From Ettlia oleoabundans (Eukaryota > Chlorophyta > Chlorophyceae > Chlamydomonadales): a stretch of DNA of 43,870 nt. Shown piece by piece: positions 22,497-35,109 of this stretch. The notes below the pieces were generated by a model. That model was not told where the DNA came from. It saw nothing but the letters and a program-made list of their open reading frames with translations, and did no database searches. The translations under genes and the position numbers were made by a program. Position 1 is the first letter of the stretch. Each line of letters opens with the position of its first letter. The DNA lies in contig JAAMXP010000144.1 in NCBI GenBank assembly GCA_019693395.1, positions 1 through 43,870 on the forward strand, written 5' to 3'.

Positions 22497-25400
22497 ATGA
22501 GTGAGCCCTCGCGGGAGGGACAGAGCGCCAATCAATCCTTCGCGTCCGGCCCATCGCCCCAGCTGGCGTTGTTGGGCCTGCCGCCGGTGGCGCCACACCC
22601 CTTGCCTGTTGGCCACGACTACACCCTCGCATACAGACCATACACCTGGAGACCACTGCCATACGGTCCCTGTCCCCCAACATTGTGGCCTGCACAATTC
22701 ACCTTCCCACCGCCACACATGATGACAGGGCAGGGCAGCACCCAAGTGCCCGCCAACATGGGCGGGCCGTCGCCCCATCCCCACTTCTTCCCTCCATACT
22801 TGCCGCGTCAAGCAGGTGTGTGTTTGGGGGGTGGGGGGTGGAGTGTGTGTGTGTTGGGGTGGGGGGTGGGGGTGGGGGTAGTTATGTGCTCAGTCAACCA
22901 TGAGTTTAGGACATGCCCACATGTGCTGCGTCTATCTTGATTGAGTGGGCACCAGATTGAGCAGGCGTCAGATCGAGTGGTCCCCGCCTGTGCCTGCAGG
23001 AATGGCGGCAGCAGAAAACCAAGTTGCGGAGCCCAAGGCCGAGCAGCTGCCTTCAGACCCCTGGGGGGTGGGGGATCAAGGTGGGCTGGCCTGTACTGCT
23101 GCCATGGCTGATTGAATTTGTCCTTTCATCTCATCAAACCCGTTGGAAGCGATGGACAGGCTTGTTGGGTAATGCTTCTGCTCCCATGCCGTGCCACCAT
23201 TACCTGCAGATGCACCGCGATCTCAGGCAGCAGTGGCTGCAGCAGCAGTGGCAGCGGCGGCGGCACAGCAGGGAGTCAGGGGCTCTCCGCAGCCTGGCCC
23301 GCCTCACGCTGCTGGCATCGCAGGCAGCAGTTGGAACCCGCAAGGGCCCCCAAGCATTTGCGCTGCTGCCCCCGCAGCGCCTGCCGAGGCGTCCTCCGCC
23401 ACGCAAGCCCGACCGCCGCCAGCAGCGCCATCTCCACCATCACCGCCACCAGAGGTCTCGCAGCAGCAGCAGCAGCAGCAGCGCAAGCAACAGCGGCAGC
23501 AACAGCGGCTGCAGGGGCGGCAGCAGCGGCAGCAGTGGCTGCAGCAGCAGGAGCCGCTTCCGGCGCAGGCTCCCAGGGGCATGGTGCTGCGCAAGAAAAC
23601 CATGGAGGCAGCCCGCCAAGAAGCGCAGCACCGACTCTGGACTCTGTACCCCAAGCTGCCGAGTGAGTGGGTTGCAGGGCAACGATCCCATATCTGCCGT
23701 GCTATGTGCCTGGGTCGCCGTCGTGGGAGGCATGCAAGGCAGTGTACATAATGTGGCTTGCCTGCAACAGCTGCTCAAGCATGCGGCGATGATATGGAGC
23801 TCTTGCATGTCACGGTGGGACATTCTCAGCTTTGTCTGGTTATAAGGGTGGGAAAAACATTATCAGACTTTGCTGGCGTTTACTAAGAGGTTACTGCTTT
23901 TGGTGGCCAAAGGGTAAAGGCTTTCCCCTCCTTCTTTCCATTCCCGCATTGTTGCAGACGCGGTGCGTGGGTGGTTGCTTTACAGGCTAGTAGCACGCTT
24001 TGCCCGTGTGCCAGATGAAGGTGGGGCCGGGGTGCATGAACAGGCTGGGGAGCTTGGTGGTAGTGGCCGGCAATACGTGCTTGGCTGAGGTGGAAAGATG
24101 TTCCTGCTTTCTGCCACATGTCCACCTGCTCTCTTTCTTTTTCCATTCCCGTCGTGTCTTATACATGCACCTCTCACAACTCATACCATCTGTTATTCAC
24201 CTCTTGCAGACCTAGCACAGCGTAGCAGCGGGCCAGACAGTCAAGCGGAGCCCCTGCTGCTCCCCATCTCCAATGCCGTCTCCGCCTGCAACACCGTGGC
24301 CTACGGGCCCGCGCAGCAGGTGGCGGACGCAGCAGCGCCGCTATTAGGGGAGCTTCGCAGCCTCCTTCTGGCTGGATCTGACTTGATGGGTCCAGTGGTG
24401 AGTCTCTGCTGCCTTACCGCCTTACCTCCTTACTATCAAGAACCAAGATCCTTGGTTCTTGATAGTAAGGAGAGAAAAGGAGGACCTGTTTTCTTTTGCT
24501 CTCCTCCCTTGAAGCGACACCGCCGCCATTTCACGCACCCAGCTTTCCCGTCAGTTTTGTTGGATGACCTGCTACAACATTGGTGGCCAGCAAGCATGTA
24601 TTCTTCCTGTTCCTCGGCATTGCCCAAGTTGAAGGGCGTTTGCCAAGCTCTGCCAACTGCCCTATCCCGCGCGGCACGGCTTGGGGTGCCAACATGCCTC
24701 CCTCCCTTTGCACTAGCACCCAGCTCAGCCATGTTTACTGGTTCCCTTTCGCACTCTCCCGGCCTCTTTGCCCCTATGGCCTTGCAGGCCCGACCACTGA
24801 CCGCGGTCACCGACAAGGGCAAGCGGGTGGCGGCAGTGCCTACCACGCCGGGTCGCTTGGAACTAGAATCCCAGGCCATGCAGCTGGTTCTAGAGCCCTC
24901 TAATGCCGACCCTGAAGTACAGGTAGCTGCGGACACCGGCAGCAGCCGCTCGCTGCCCCGGCCGCCGCCCCCTGCTGTGCGGGGGAGCGTTGTTGACATC
25001 CCTGAGTCGCTGCGACCGCTTTTCCAAGGGGCTGGCAGCGATGGGCCGCTGGGCATGCTGTTGAGGGCGGCCCTGGACAACTTGCCCCTGACCAGCTCAC
25101 TGGCCGCGCCCCCCAGCGCCAGCCGTAGTGGCAGCAGCGGTGACGGTAGGCCCACACATCTACAAGGCACCGCAGGCGGCCAGGCGGGCGACTCAATGCC
25201 CCAGCAGCCGCAGCTGCCCCTGTGTGTCTCGCCAGACATAGATTTCGGCACCGTGTGCGTCTCCAGCCTGACGGCAGAGACCCTGGTGGCTGCAGCAGCC
25301 AGTGCTGCCGCAGGGCTGCCGCCACAGCCGGGCACGGCTCCAGCCGCTGGCGGAGCGACGGCGGGAAGCTTGCTTGACCTGCTTCACCTGACAGCCGCCC

Positions 25401-28400
25401 CCCCTAAGGCAGCTGGCCCCAAGGAAGGCAGCAGCAGTACCAGCAGTACCAGCACAAGCGACGGTACCAGCTCTGCAAACCCTGTGCTGCATTTTAGGCA
25501 GTTGGTGGTGGAAAACTGCAGCAGCAGCGACGAGGTTTGGCTGCTGGGCGGCGTGGCGGCGCCCTCCTTTCCTCACACGCTGGCTGTGGTGGACGATGCT
25601 CGCCTGTTTTGGCTGGATGGTGAGCGCGGGTTGGCTGCCTCCTGTTGTGCAGCCTCGACTGTTCTTGCTTACAGCCTGCGTCTTACTGTGCCAAATAGCC
25701 GCAGCAACAGCTGGTTCGGCTGCCCTTGAGCGTCTGACCAACCGTAGATTCTGTGTCCTCCGGCTGCTGCCGTGCAGGGCACAAGTGTGTGCGTTTGGAC
25801 CCCGGGCAGCAACACACGCTCAGCCTGGCCCTCAGCTCTGCCAACTGCGGTGCTCGGCGGCAGGAGAGGGGCATCCTGCAGCAGCTGCTGCTCCTCATCT
25901 TTGCTGTGCCGCTACACAGCAATATGGCGCGGGTGGTAGCGGGCATCCAGGGGGCTCCTGTGGCCGATGTGTCGGCCGCGGAAGCCGCGGCGGCGGCATC
26001 AGGTAACCCTCCATCTGCTGCAAATGATGGAGGAGAACCAGCGGCAGCGGCAGCAGGAAATGAAGGCTCAGCCAAAGCGGCAGCAGCAGCAGCTGCTAGA
26101 ACCGGGAGCAGCCGTGGCGTCACCGAGTTGGCCAAGCTGTGCCTGCCCGCCTTCCGGCTGTTTGTGGTGGCGCGGCGTGTGTCTGTGGCACTTATTGACC
26201 GCCCTGCTGACCTGGCGGTGCAGATGCTAGATGCAGAGGCCAAGCCCTTCATTGCAGGTGGGGTTCTTATCTTTGCATGCACACGCTTAGGTTGAGCGTT
26301 TACGGTTGATGGTTGGTTGCCCCTCAATATGTCGGCAGCGTTGCTGGTGCGGCTTGTAAGAAGTGTGGTGCACACACAGAGCCCTCGTGCACTGGCTGCT
26401 TTGCCGTGGGTCCTGCAAACCCTGCTTCGCCGTGGCTCCTGCAAACCCTGCTTCGCATCGTTGTGCTTTTACTAGTCATTTGCACTGCAACACGCTGCGC
26501 AGCCTATGCCATACCTCTGTGTCACACACTTCTGCAGAGCACCTGCGTCGGTTGTTTGACTCTCCGCCAGAGGCCCGCCTAGTCGCCACAGTGCGTACAG
26601 CGGTTCAGCACATGCTGGGATCAGGCAGCCACGTGCCCAGCGGTGCTATGGCCGCGCTGCCACCTGCCCACACCCTAAAAGGGCAGGCACTGGCGCTGGC
26701 GCGGGCACGGCTGAGCGCATCGGCAGCAAAGGTGCTTGGCAGCGTGCCGCTTCTGCAGCGCCACAGCAGGCTGTTGGTGCTGGAGGAGGCGGCGATGGAG
26801 CAGAATGTGTGCAGGTGTGGGTGGGTAGGGGGTCCGTGGTTGGAACCACAGGTGTTTGCTGTTGCTGGTGTGGCAGCCAGCATGCATGCAGCTGCGGGGG
26901 TGTGGCTACGCGGGTGTGCATATGCTGTCGGAAGTGTTGATGTTGACCGCAGTGTGCACTGGACAAATCGCCACCGAAGCCGTTGCCAACATCCATCGGG
27001 CCGATTGCCCCGGGGCAATCATAACAAAAGTGACTGTAAGGCATGCATTACCTGCGTAAGCAATGGGTTATCTGTGAAAGTACTGCTTACTTGCCCCGCC
27101 GGCGCGCCGGGCCCCCCCTCCCGCCCCCCCGCACCCATGTACACACAAATGCAGGTACGACATGTGGAACGTACGCCTGCGCCTGGCGGTGTTCACAGGC
27201 AGTACCACACGGTATCGCCTGCTCAGTCTGGTACCGCAGGGTGTCACAGCTTCCGCCACATCAGCAAAATCCCAGGACCAACGGCGGGCTGGGACCCTCT
27301 ACCGGGGTCCCGCTTTGGAGCTCCTGCAGCCGGGCGGGGTGAAGGGAGCCGGCACGACAGGCAAGCTTTCTTAAATGCCTAACCTCCTAGTGCGACCTTT
27401 GCTGCTGGTGCTGCCCTTGTCCTTTTGTGCTGTGGCAGCAGCGGCACAAGGGAGTAGGCAGTGGTTTGATAGGCGCAACGGCTGCTGCTGGCTGGCAGCC
27501 CCAACCGGGAGCATACGCCAAATGCCAGGAGTCAAACTGCAGTCGCAACTGCCAGCAATCCACCACGAACAGCTGTGGCTGTTCGTCCAAGACACATTCC
27601 AGGCATGTATTGATGTCATGCTGCCTTTGGTGGTTGCCCTGCGACCTGCAGATGAGCCTGTGTATGTGCTGGCGGTTTTGGATGTGCCAGGTCTGCCTGA
27701 GGGCCGCCCATCGCTGCTGCTGGGAGACACAGGTGGGTGCTGGTCAGGTTGTCGTTCGTTGCATGGCAGGTCGGCAATTTTGGAGTCCTTTGCTTATATT
27801 CGTACCAAAGTGTTGTAACCGAAATTGCATTTGTAAAGGGATTGAGATGGCTGGGTTCCGTTAGCAATCCCCTGCAGTGTACCTGAGGACCGCCCACCAA
27901 CCCCAGCGGGAGATTGCCGCCCTTGTGGCCGCCACAGAGGGCAGCACCTGCTTCCTGCTGCTGCCTCCCGCCTTCTGGACGCTGCCTAACGTCACACTGC
28001 TGGTCAGTGCCGCATCCACAAACACAAGATCACATAAAGCTGATCTTTTGTTGGCCTCTTGCCCCCGGCTACCTCACCCCTTTGCCCGCCCCCACACCTG
28101 CCTCCCATCTCCCTGTATTGCAAAACATGATGCTGTGTGCCACCTTCCCTTTCTCTCCATGCAATAGTTGCTGCGCGTGGTAATCCATGCCCAGCTCACC
28201 CTGCTGCCTGGCCTCCACACCTGGCTCCGCCGCTGCCTCTGCTTGCATCATGCTGCTGCATGGCCAGCTACGTCATTTTGCGCCCGCCCCTGCATGCCAC
28301 CTGCTGCAGGTCCCCCAGCTGCGAACCACCGACTGCTTCGGCAGCACCGGCCTGCTGGACGGCCTGTGTCATGTGCGCTTCAGCTTTGATCGCCTGGCTC

Positions 28401-31400
28401 TCCACCGCATGCACCACGCCCTGGCGGCATCAGCACAGAAGCAGCAGGTGGAACATGCTTGCTGGGTGCCACCGAATGACGCTCCCACATTACGACTTCA
28501 GCAGCAGGAGAAGGAGCAGCAGCAGCAGCAGGTGTCAGTCGCTGGCAGCAGCAGCAGCGACCAACAGGTGCAGGCTAGCAATGGGCTGACAGCTCGGCTG
28601 CTGCGGCTGCAGCCAGGAGCCGACGATGTGGCAGCTACGGCAGCTGGGCTGCAGGAGCAGGGCAGGCAGCGGTTGAATGCCGAACAGCGGCATGCCATTG
28701 CAGCGGTGATGTGTGGAGCTGGACGGGCTCACCCCTTTGCCCTGTCTGGGCCGCCAGGTCAGTCATGGGATGGGGCGTGGATGCGGCGTGTGTGAATGTA
28801 GCAGATCCAGCAGTTATCCTGCTACTGCTGCTCTGTTTTATCGAGGATCACGCAGGAACTGGAATTGCATGCAGCTGGCACCGTCTTTGCGGCTGTCAGG
28901 GAGTACTTCTTTCCATTAATATTGATATGTATGCAACATCGATCTCTCATTGCGGACGGTCACACACGTTTCCTTCCCATGTCCGCTGGCGTTTGCTCAA
29001 GGCAGTTGCTACTTACGCAGCAGGGGCCATGCATCAACCAACCTCTTTATTGCTGCCTGCTTTGCCATGCAGGCACAGGCAAGACGGTGACGTTGGTGGA
29101 ATGCACGCTACAGCTGATGCAGGCATACCCCAGCGCTCGGCTGCTGCTCTGTGCACCCCAGGCAAGTAGTGCCCCTTCATGCTAACTCGCACTTGCTGCT
29201 AGGGTTGTACAGTGGGTCACACAACAGCCCCAAACACTTGCAACCTACTTGCTTCCTGGCCTCTCGCGTGCCTGCTTGGGCCTCCTTACTGCTCGCTCAC
29301 CCGCAATCCCAGGTTGATGGCGATCGCACTCGCAACTGAGCACGTCTCCCTCTTACTGTCCACCCCTGCTATCCCCCTGCAGAATTACTCAGCAGACCTG
29401 CTGTGCAGCGCGCTGGCGGCTGCAGGCTTGGAGAAGGCAGACATGCTGCGAGTCAACGACCCGCGCAGGCCGCCATTCACGGTAGGCGCAGGCCGTCTCA
29501 GCTATGCAACCAAAACACAGGGCAGCTTAATGCCACAGCCTGCACCCAATTTCCCTTTTTGGTGACATCACTCTATTTGGGGTGACCAAAACTTGCATGC
29601 TACGGCTGTGCGTGTATGGCATGCCCTGCGCGCAGTAGATTGTGTGCCTAGCTGCCAACCAAGATGTGTGTGCTCACCCATCCGTAAAGCCCCCCTCTGC
29701 CCCGCCCTGCAGGTGAAGGACGACGTACTGCCCTTCTGCCAGTTCAATGAGGCCACCCGCATGTTCTCGCTGCCGCTGCCGGCAGACGTGCGGTCACGGC
29801 GCGTCGTGGTGGCCACCTGCGCCGCAGTAGGTTTGTTTCCATGGCACCTGCTGCTCTCATGTTTGATCTCGGTGTGCTGCTTGTTAGGCAAACGGATGTT
29901 TGTTGGCTGCTGCCGGGCATCAATTGCTGCATCTCAGTGCTGCCGGCTGTCCGCTCTTTGGTCGGGTGATGCCAAATAAACACGAATGGCACCCTCCTGC
30001 CTGCCTGCCTGTTTGCCCGCCTGCTGGCCGCAGGGCTGCTTCAAGAGGGTGCATTTGGTGGCAGCCCCGTCAGCTTCACTCACGCCCTCATAGATGAAGC
30101 TGGCCAGGTGAACTGCTAAGCAACAGCGGTACAGCCTACCGGTTGGAGCCGTAGTACTCCCGCTTTGGCAGCAGACATCACGGCTGCACCTGATGTTTGT
30201 AGTCCCGCCCGGCATGATATAGCATGGCGATGCTTTTGCTGGTGACGGCTGGCGTAGCTCTAATTCACAAAGCAATCTGGATGATGTTTCACCTGTCTGC
30301 CTTTGCTGCAGGCCCTGCTGCCAGAAGCGCTCATCCCCCTGTCGCTGCTTGTGGCGCCTGATGCCAGCGTGGAGGCTTCATCGAATCCTGGCTGGGGTGC
30401 TGTGCTGTGCGGCGATCCCCGCCAGCTCGGACCTGTTGTGCGATCGCAGGTGAGCAAACCCAACTCAGTAACAAAACAAACGACGCTTTGCTGCCTGGCT
30501 CAGAGGACTTTCATGGGTACTAGTAACTCCTGCGCAGTGCAGGCCCCTAGCATCGTGGGCTGCCTGTGGGGTTGGCACAATTTTGTCTTCACTGGTGGCC
30601 CTCCATGTGCCACTTTGGGTCTTCTTCTTCCGCATCTCTGCTAGCCTCCCTGTGGTGCATGCCTGTGTGGCTGCAGACGGCGGCTGCCTCCGGCCTGGCC
30701 ACCAGCCTGCTTGAGGTGTGCATCAGCTACCAGAGCGCCACCGCATTCGATGTGATGAAAGAGGTCAGTCCGGCTCCCGCCCCTACACCCCCCCTGCCGC
30801 TCCCTTCTTTACCCATGTTTCTTACTGACAAGCCTTCGCAGCCGGTCCCAACTTTATCAGCGAGCAGTTTGTTTGACCAGTGCCGCTCCTTCCAGACAAA
30901 TTTCCGAGGGCTTGGGCTGGTTGATGAGTCCTGACCTTGTTAAAACACCAGTGATCCCGCCCTTGCATGTCACAATCCTGCTGCGCGGCACACTTGGGAC
31001 GGTCTCTTCGCCACATCATTCACTGGTACAGCCACATACTACCCCAATGCGTTTCATTATTCGTCCATGCTGCCCACTGCCCCTGCAGGGCCGCGTGCCT
31101 GGCACCAGCATGTTGATGCGCAACTACCGCTCCCACCGCCGCCTGCTGGATCTGCCCAGCAAGCTGTTCTACCAGGCGCAGCTGCTGGCGGCGGCAGACC
31201 CCCTCACAGGTGCCCACCCTATCCACCATTGTCAGCTGCTGATTCATGTCTTCAAGTCGCACTTCTTTTAGTTTTTTATCGAAGCAAGAGTTCACCAGAC
31301 AACCGGTTGGTAGCCGGCAAGCAGTGGCATGTCATTTGGCACTGCATTTTGGCTTGCTTGCATTATGCATCCTGATTCAGGTTGAGAGGTTGAGCTTGCA

Positions 31401-34155
31401 AGAAGGCCTACATGTACTCGGCACAGCACAAGACCTGGGCACGTTGTTTTCCCGCGTGCCTGCTTGCAGTGCTGCCGCCGCGCTGGCGGGAGCTGGAGAC
31501 CGAGGGAAGCGCTTGGCATGGCAGCAGCGAGGGTCCCAAAATGCCCGATGTGGAGCAGAAACAAGCTAACCAGCAGGCAGGTGGCAGTTTGGGCACTGCT
31601 GCCGGTGGGGCAGCAGCGAAGGAGCTGCCTGAGCGGCAGCCAGGGCATGTGGAGGAGATCCGTGAGGAGGAGGACGCTGGGCAGGCAAAGCGGGAGGGGC
31701 CCACAGGGCAGGAGGAGGGGAAGAGTGATGGAGAGGATGATGTGAAGGACGGAGCAGATGGGGAGCCAGTGAAAATGGAAATGGAGGAAGCAGAGGAAGC
31801 GGAGGTCATAGAGGAAGTGCGGGAAACCGAGGGCTTGGAAAAGTGTGAGGAGGAGGAGGAAGCCGAGGAGGCAGAGGCCCCTATCGCCAGCCTGCTGTTC
31901 TTTGGCGTGCGCGGACAGCAGATGCGTGAAGGGGATGCGCCAAGCTACTTCAATCCACTGGAGGTGCGACTAGCTGGGGGGCAGACGAGTCGAGTCCAGA
32001 GCTGGCAGTTGAGCTCTGAGTTTGGGAGCGGTGGAGGAGGGGTGGTTGGGGAGCAATCAGGCAGCAGCAGGTAGAGAGCAACTGGATTGGGAAGGTGGGG
32101 AGCAACTGAGATAGGTTTGCGGGTAGCGGTTGAAGCTCGGCTGGTGCAAAACCGGCTCAGTTACAGGCAACCAGCCATGCCCTGTTTTGTCGGCCGTCTC
32201 TGCGCTGCCCCAACAGCTGCCGTTTTATTGGTGCTGACCTGTTGCTTCCCTCCCTAGCGCTGCGTACCCTGCTGTGCTTTGCTGTCAAGCACAGGTGCTA
32301 CCCTCACACCCTTCGGCTGCTGCTGCTGATGCTCAACAACACTTATTGCTTCCACCCTACTGCTTTCGTCTGCAGGCGTCTACAGTGGTTGAGCTTGTAA
32401 GTGGGCTGCTGGGCAGCGGGGCGGGAGTGCGACCCGACGACATTGGTGTCATGGCAACCTACCGCAAGCAGGTGAGGGCCCACATAACATCACTACAGTA
32501 GATGCCGCATCCACACGCAACCTGAACACTCACTGCAGTAGTGCCCAACCGACAGTTGGCTGTTGTTCTCAAGACAAGCCTGCTGCATGGCGGCCTTGCG
32601 CAGCAACAGCTTCTGCTGCAGCAACTGCCGGTCGTCAATATCTCCGTGCGCCGTTCAGCGCCTTGCTGCCACCGGTGTGCACCCTAATGTCCACCATGAC
32701 TGGTGCAGGTGCAGAAGATACGTCTGTTGCTGCGCCAGCGTGGGCTGGGCTCCATAAGGGTGGGAACCGTGGATGATTATCAGGGGCAGGAGGAAAGGAT
32801 CGTGTTCATATCCACAGGTTGGCTGGACAAGTAGGGCGCAGCATGTTCATGATCCACACACAGGCCGGCAAGCAAGGCCGTCAGATCGGCAGGCAAGCAA
32901 CACGGGGGCCAATGGGACATCATGGCCAAGTGTTGTAGCCTTCGCCTTGCCCCCCACCTGCTTTGCCCTGTATCTGGGCGCTCCTCTGCAGTTCTGAGCA
33001 AGCCAGAGTCGCTCCCACCGGCCCTCCCAGCCGCATCCAGGCCCCCGGGGGGCGCTGGTACCTCCTCAACTTCCTTGACAGCCTATGGGGAGGCCGGCAG
33101 TACCAGCAGTACCATTGGTGCCAGCTCAGCATTGGGAGGGGACGTGCACCTGGGCTTCTGGCGCAACCCCAAGCGCTTTAACGTACGTACTGTGGGGGCG
33201 TGACGTGTGTTTGGATGGTGAGGGTGGGCATGGGGATGATAGCTTGTGAGTATCAGAACACCAGGCAGCAGGCATTGGGGTAACGATTTTGGTTGCTTCC
33301 TGGCTGCTGCAACCTTGCCCGTCAATATGTGCTGACAGATCTTGCTTTGCTTCTGCCCCTTGCTGGTGCCACCTCCTCCCCCTCCACCCATCCGCTCCCT
33401 CTGCAGGTGGCCATCACGCGGGCCAAAGCGCTACTGGTGGTGGTGGGGCACCCCGCTGTGCTGCTGGAAGACGCCAGCTGGCGGGAGCTACTCAGGTGGG
33501 GGCCATGAGCCACCTGGTCAGTTCTTATCACTACAAAAAGTTTTGTTCGGGGGTGTCATTCACATGATTTGTGAGCCACTCTATCACTCATCCAGGGCTG
33601 CACCATTGCCTTGTACTGCCTGCTTATACTGCAGGTACTGCTTTTCACAGGGCGCATACCGCGGCGCCGGCTCCGACTCGCTGCGTCAGCGGTTCCGGGT
33701 GGACGTGGGGGCGGCGGCGGGTGCTCTGCCAGAGATCCCTGTTGGGGGAGAAGGTAAGCAGTGCTGGCAGGCAGGCTGGCTGTTAGGCTGACTGGCAGGG
33801 TGGCTGGCAGGCTGAGTGGCTGTCTGGCTAGTGGGGGGGTATTGGTGGTTCAGTGGCTGGCTGGCTGTGGCAGGCAGTGCCATGTCCTCTGCCAGCACAG
33901 TGTGCTTCGGCATTGTGGCCATGCATGCATGGCGCACTGCCAGGCAGCAGAACCACACATGCCCTTCGGCTCCCTGCCCTGTCGTCTGCAGGGGATGGCG
34001 CTGAGGGGGACGATGAGGAGCTGCAGCGTGCCATTGGGCAGCTGGCTGAGCTGGCGCTGCTGGGGGCGGGGCACGCAGATAAGCTCTTCCCCGCAACCTT
34101 GGACGAGATGTACCAGGCAGCGCTGGAGGAGGCGCCCTTCAGGGTGGTGCTGTGA
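22497..34155 (+). CDS. SDE3: SDE3/MOV10-like superfamily 1 RNA helicase, 1825 aa
   Basis: Twenty-five exons total 5478 nt in frame: 22497-22815, 23000-23080, 23210-23662, 24210-24397, 24788-25619, 25778-26257, 26538-26814, 27155-27360, 27652-27732, 27878-28002, 28310-28757, 29073-29161, 29383-29481, 29713-29830, 30034-30107, 30312-30449, 30677-30763, 31089-31209, 31470-31963, 32376-32471, 32709-32817, 32992-33182, 33407-33495, 33635-33753, 33992-34155. The core has LNAEQRHAI (about residue 1135), Walker A GPPGTGKT (about 1160), DEAGQ (about 1286-1290), GDPRQLGP, NYRSH (about 1377), GTVDDYQGQE and AITRAK (about 1704). LRRLFDSPP...LLVLEEAAMEQNV upstream is typical of MOV10/SDE3. These helicases unwind RNA and work with Argonaute in RNA silencing. 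Unusual features are a long Pro/Gln/Ala-rich N-terminus with poly-Q and an acidic Glu-rich insertion (about 1450-1555) in the second RecA lobe. Introns 8 and 12 use GC donors, and an intron interrupts Walker A. Which of SDE3, MOV10 or MOV10L1 is closest is not decidable here. Confidence 0.93.
22816..22882 (+). repeat. G-run tract in helicase intron 1 (G-quadruplex potential)
   Basis: Immediately after the exon 1 donor (22815/22816) the sense strand has many runs of three to six G separated by single T or A, around a short GT repeat. This spacing can form G-quadruplexes in DNA or pre-mRNA. A similar G tract follows the donor of intron 11 in the GmrSD-like gene (about 4459-4482). Confidence 0.6.
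24426..24472. repeat. Perfect 22-bp inverted repeat (3-nt loop) in helicase intron 4
   Basis: The left arm 24426-24447 is exactly complementary to the right arm 24451-24472, with ATC between. It lies 28 nt inside the intron 24398-24787 and would fold into a very stable hairpin in the pre-mRNA, or a cruciform in DNA. It is AT-richer than its surroundings. It could be a small mobile-element (MITE-like) footprint or an intronic hairpin. I found no target duplication. Confidence 0.9.
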
Positions 34156-35109
34156 TGGGTCTTCCCCAGAAAGTTGCCACACATGCCTCAGCGATGCTCA
34201 AGCGTAATGTTATCAGTGAGGTTACTGCGCGGGAGTCGCCAGCTTCCGAGCGACGTTGCAGTTCTCCTGGCCTGTGCAGCCAGCAGGGACTTGATGGCTG
34301 AGGAGCGCTGATGGCATTGGCCCATGCTGCAGTGGCAAGCAAATCACCCACCGCCCAGCCCTACAATTCCTAAACTCTTCTCTGGACCGTTCATGCAAGC
34401 ACCCTTCTTTACTATGTATCTTTCTGATCATCAGTTGTGCTCTTGCTTTGGTTGGATTTCTCAGTTTAAGGCGCGGCGTTCAGCCCGGCTGCATGCAATC
34501 AACATCTGTCCTTCTTAGCATGCCGCTGCCCCTCGCGTCAGGCCCTTGCTTGCAGCGTCTTTCTGGCCGGTTTTGCGCTGCTCTGCAGTCTTTACAGCAA
34601 GGTGCCTCATTTCAGTATTATAGTTCCTAGTACATGTATCCTATAAGTGATAGCCGGGACCAAGTTGGCAGGCAGAATTATTGATGGAACGCGCAGGTCC
34701 ACACAAGGGAGTATCGTAAGTATAACGCGAAGTGTGGGGGTGAGGTCCGTGGTGGTTCGGCTGCCATGGGGTGGGTGCATGTTATTGGGGGGGTGTGTCG
34801 TGGTGACGTGATGTGCTATTCTTGTCAGGTGAAGGTTGAACGCCCTTCCAAGCGAAAAGGAACCAAGTGAGCGTAGCAGAGAGCGCTGCGCCCGTGTGTC
34901 AAGACATATGCTGAGGTAAGGAACAAAACAAGCGAAACAACAAGCGTGAGGGGTGAGCCAGGATTCGAGGGGAACGTAAACCAGCAGGCAGCTGCAGAGC
35001 AAACCGACAGAGGTCAGCAGGAGTGCCATGACTATTGGCATGGCACCACAAACATTGGCGGAGCAGGGCAAGGGTTGAGCATCCTATCCAGTGATACTAG
35101 AGTGCCCCT
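34156..35109. other. Convergent intergenic region (helicase / DCAF7), about 950 bp
   Basis: It holds two 3' flanks. Small open frames (for example 34607-35071 minus) show no recognisable motif. I see no RNA gene or repeat family here. Confidence 0.55.

Noticed and set aside
22178..22531. 117-aa minus-strand open frame overlapping the helicase start
   Set aside because: No motif recognised and it overlaps the first helicase exon antisense. It could be a small upstream exon or noise, without support.
117..34155. A linked defence island (GmrSD-like nuclease plus SDE3/MOV10-like helicase)
   Set aside because: The two genes are about 18 kb apart, separated by unrelated housekeeping-type genes, and show no shared regulation. 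Co-location is most simply chance.
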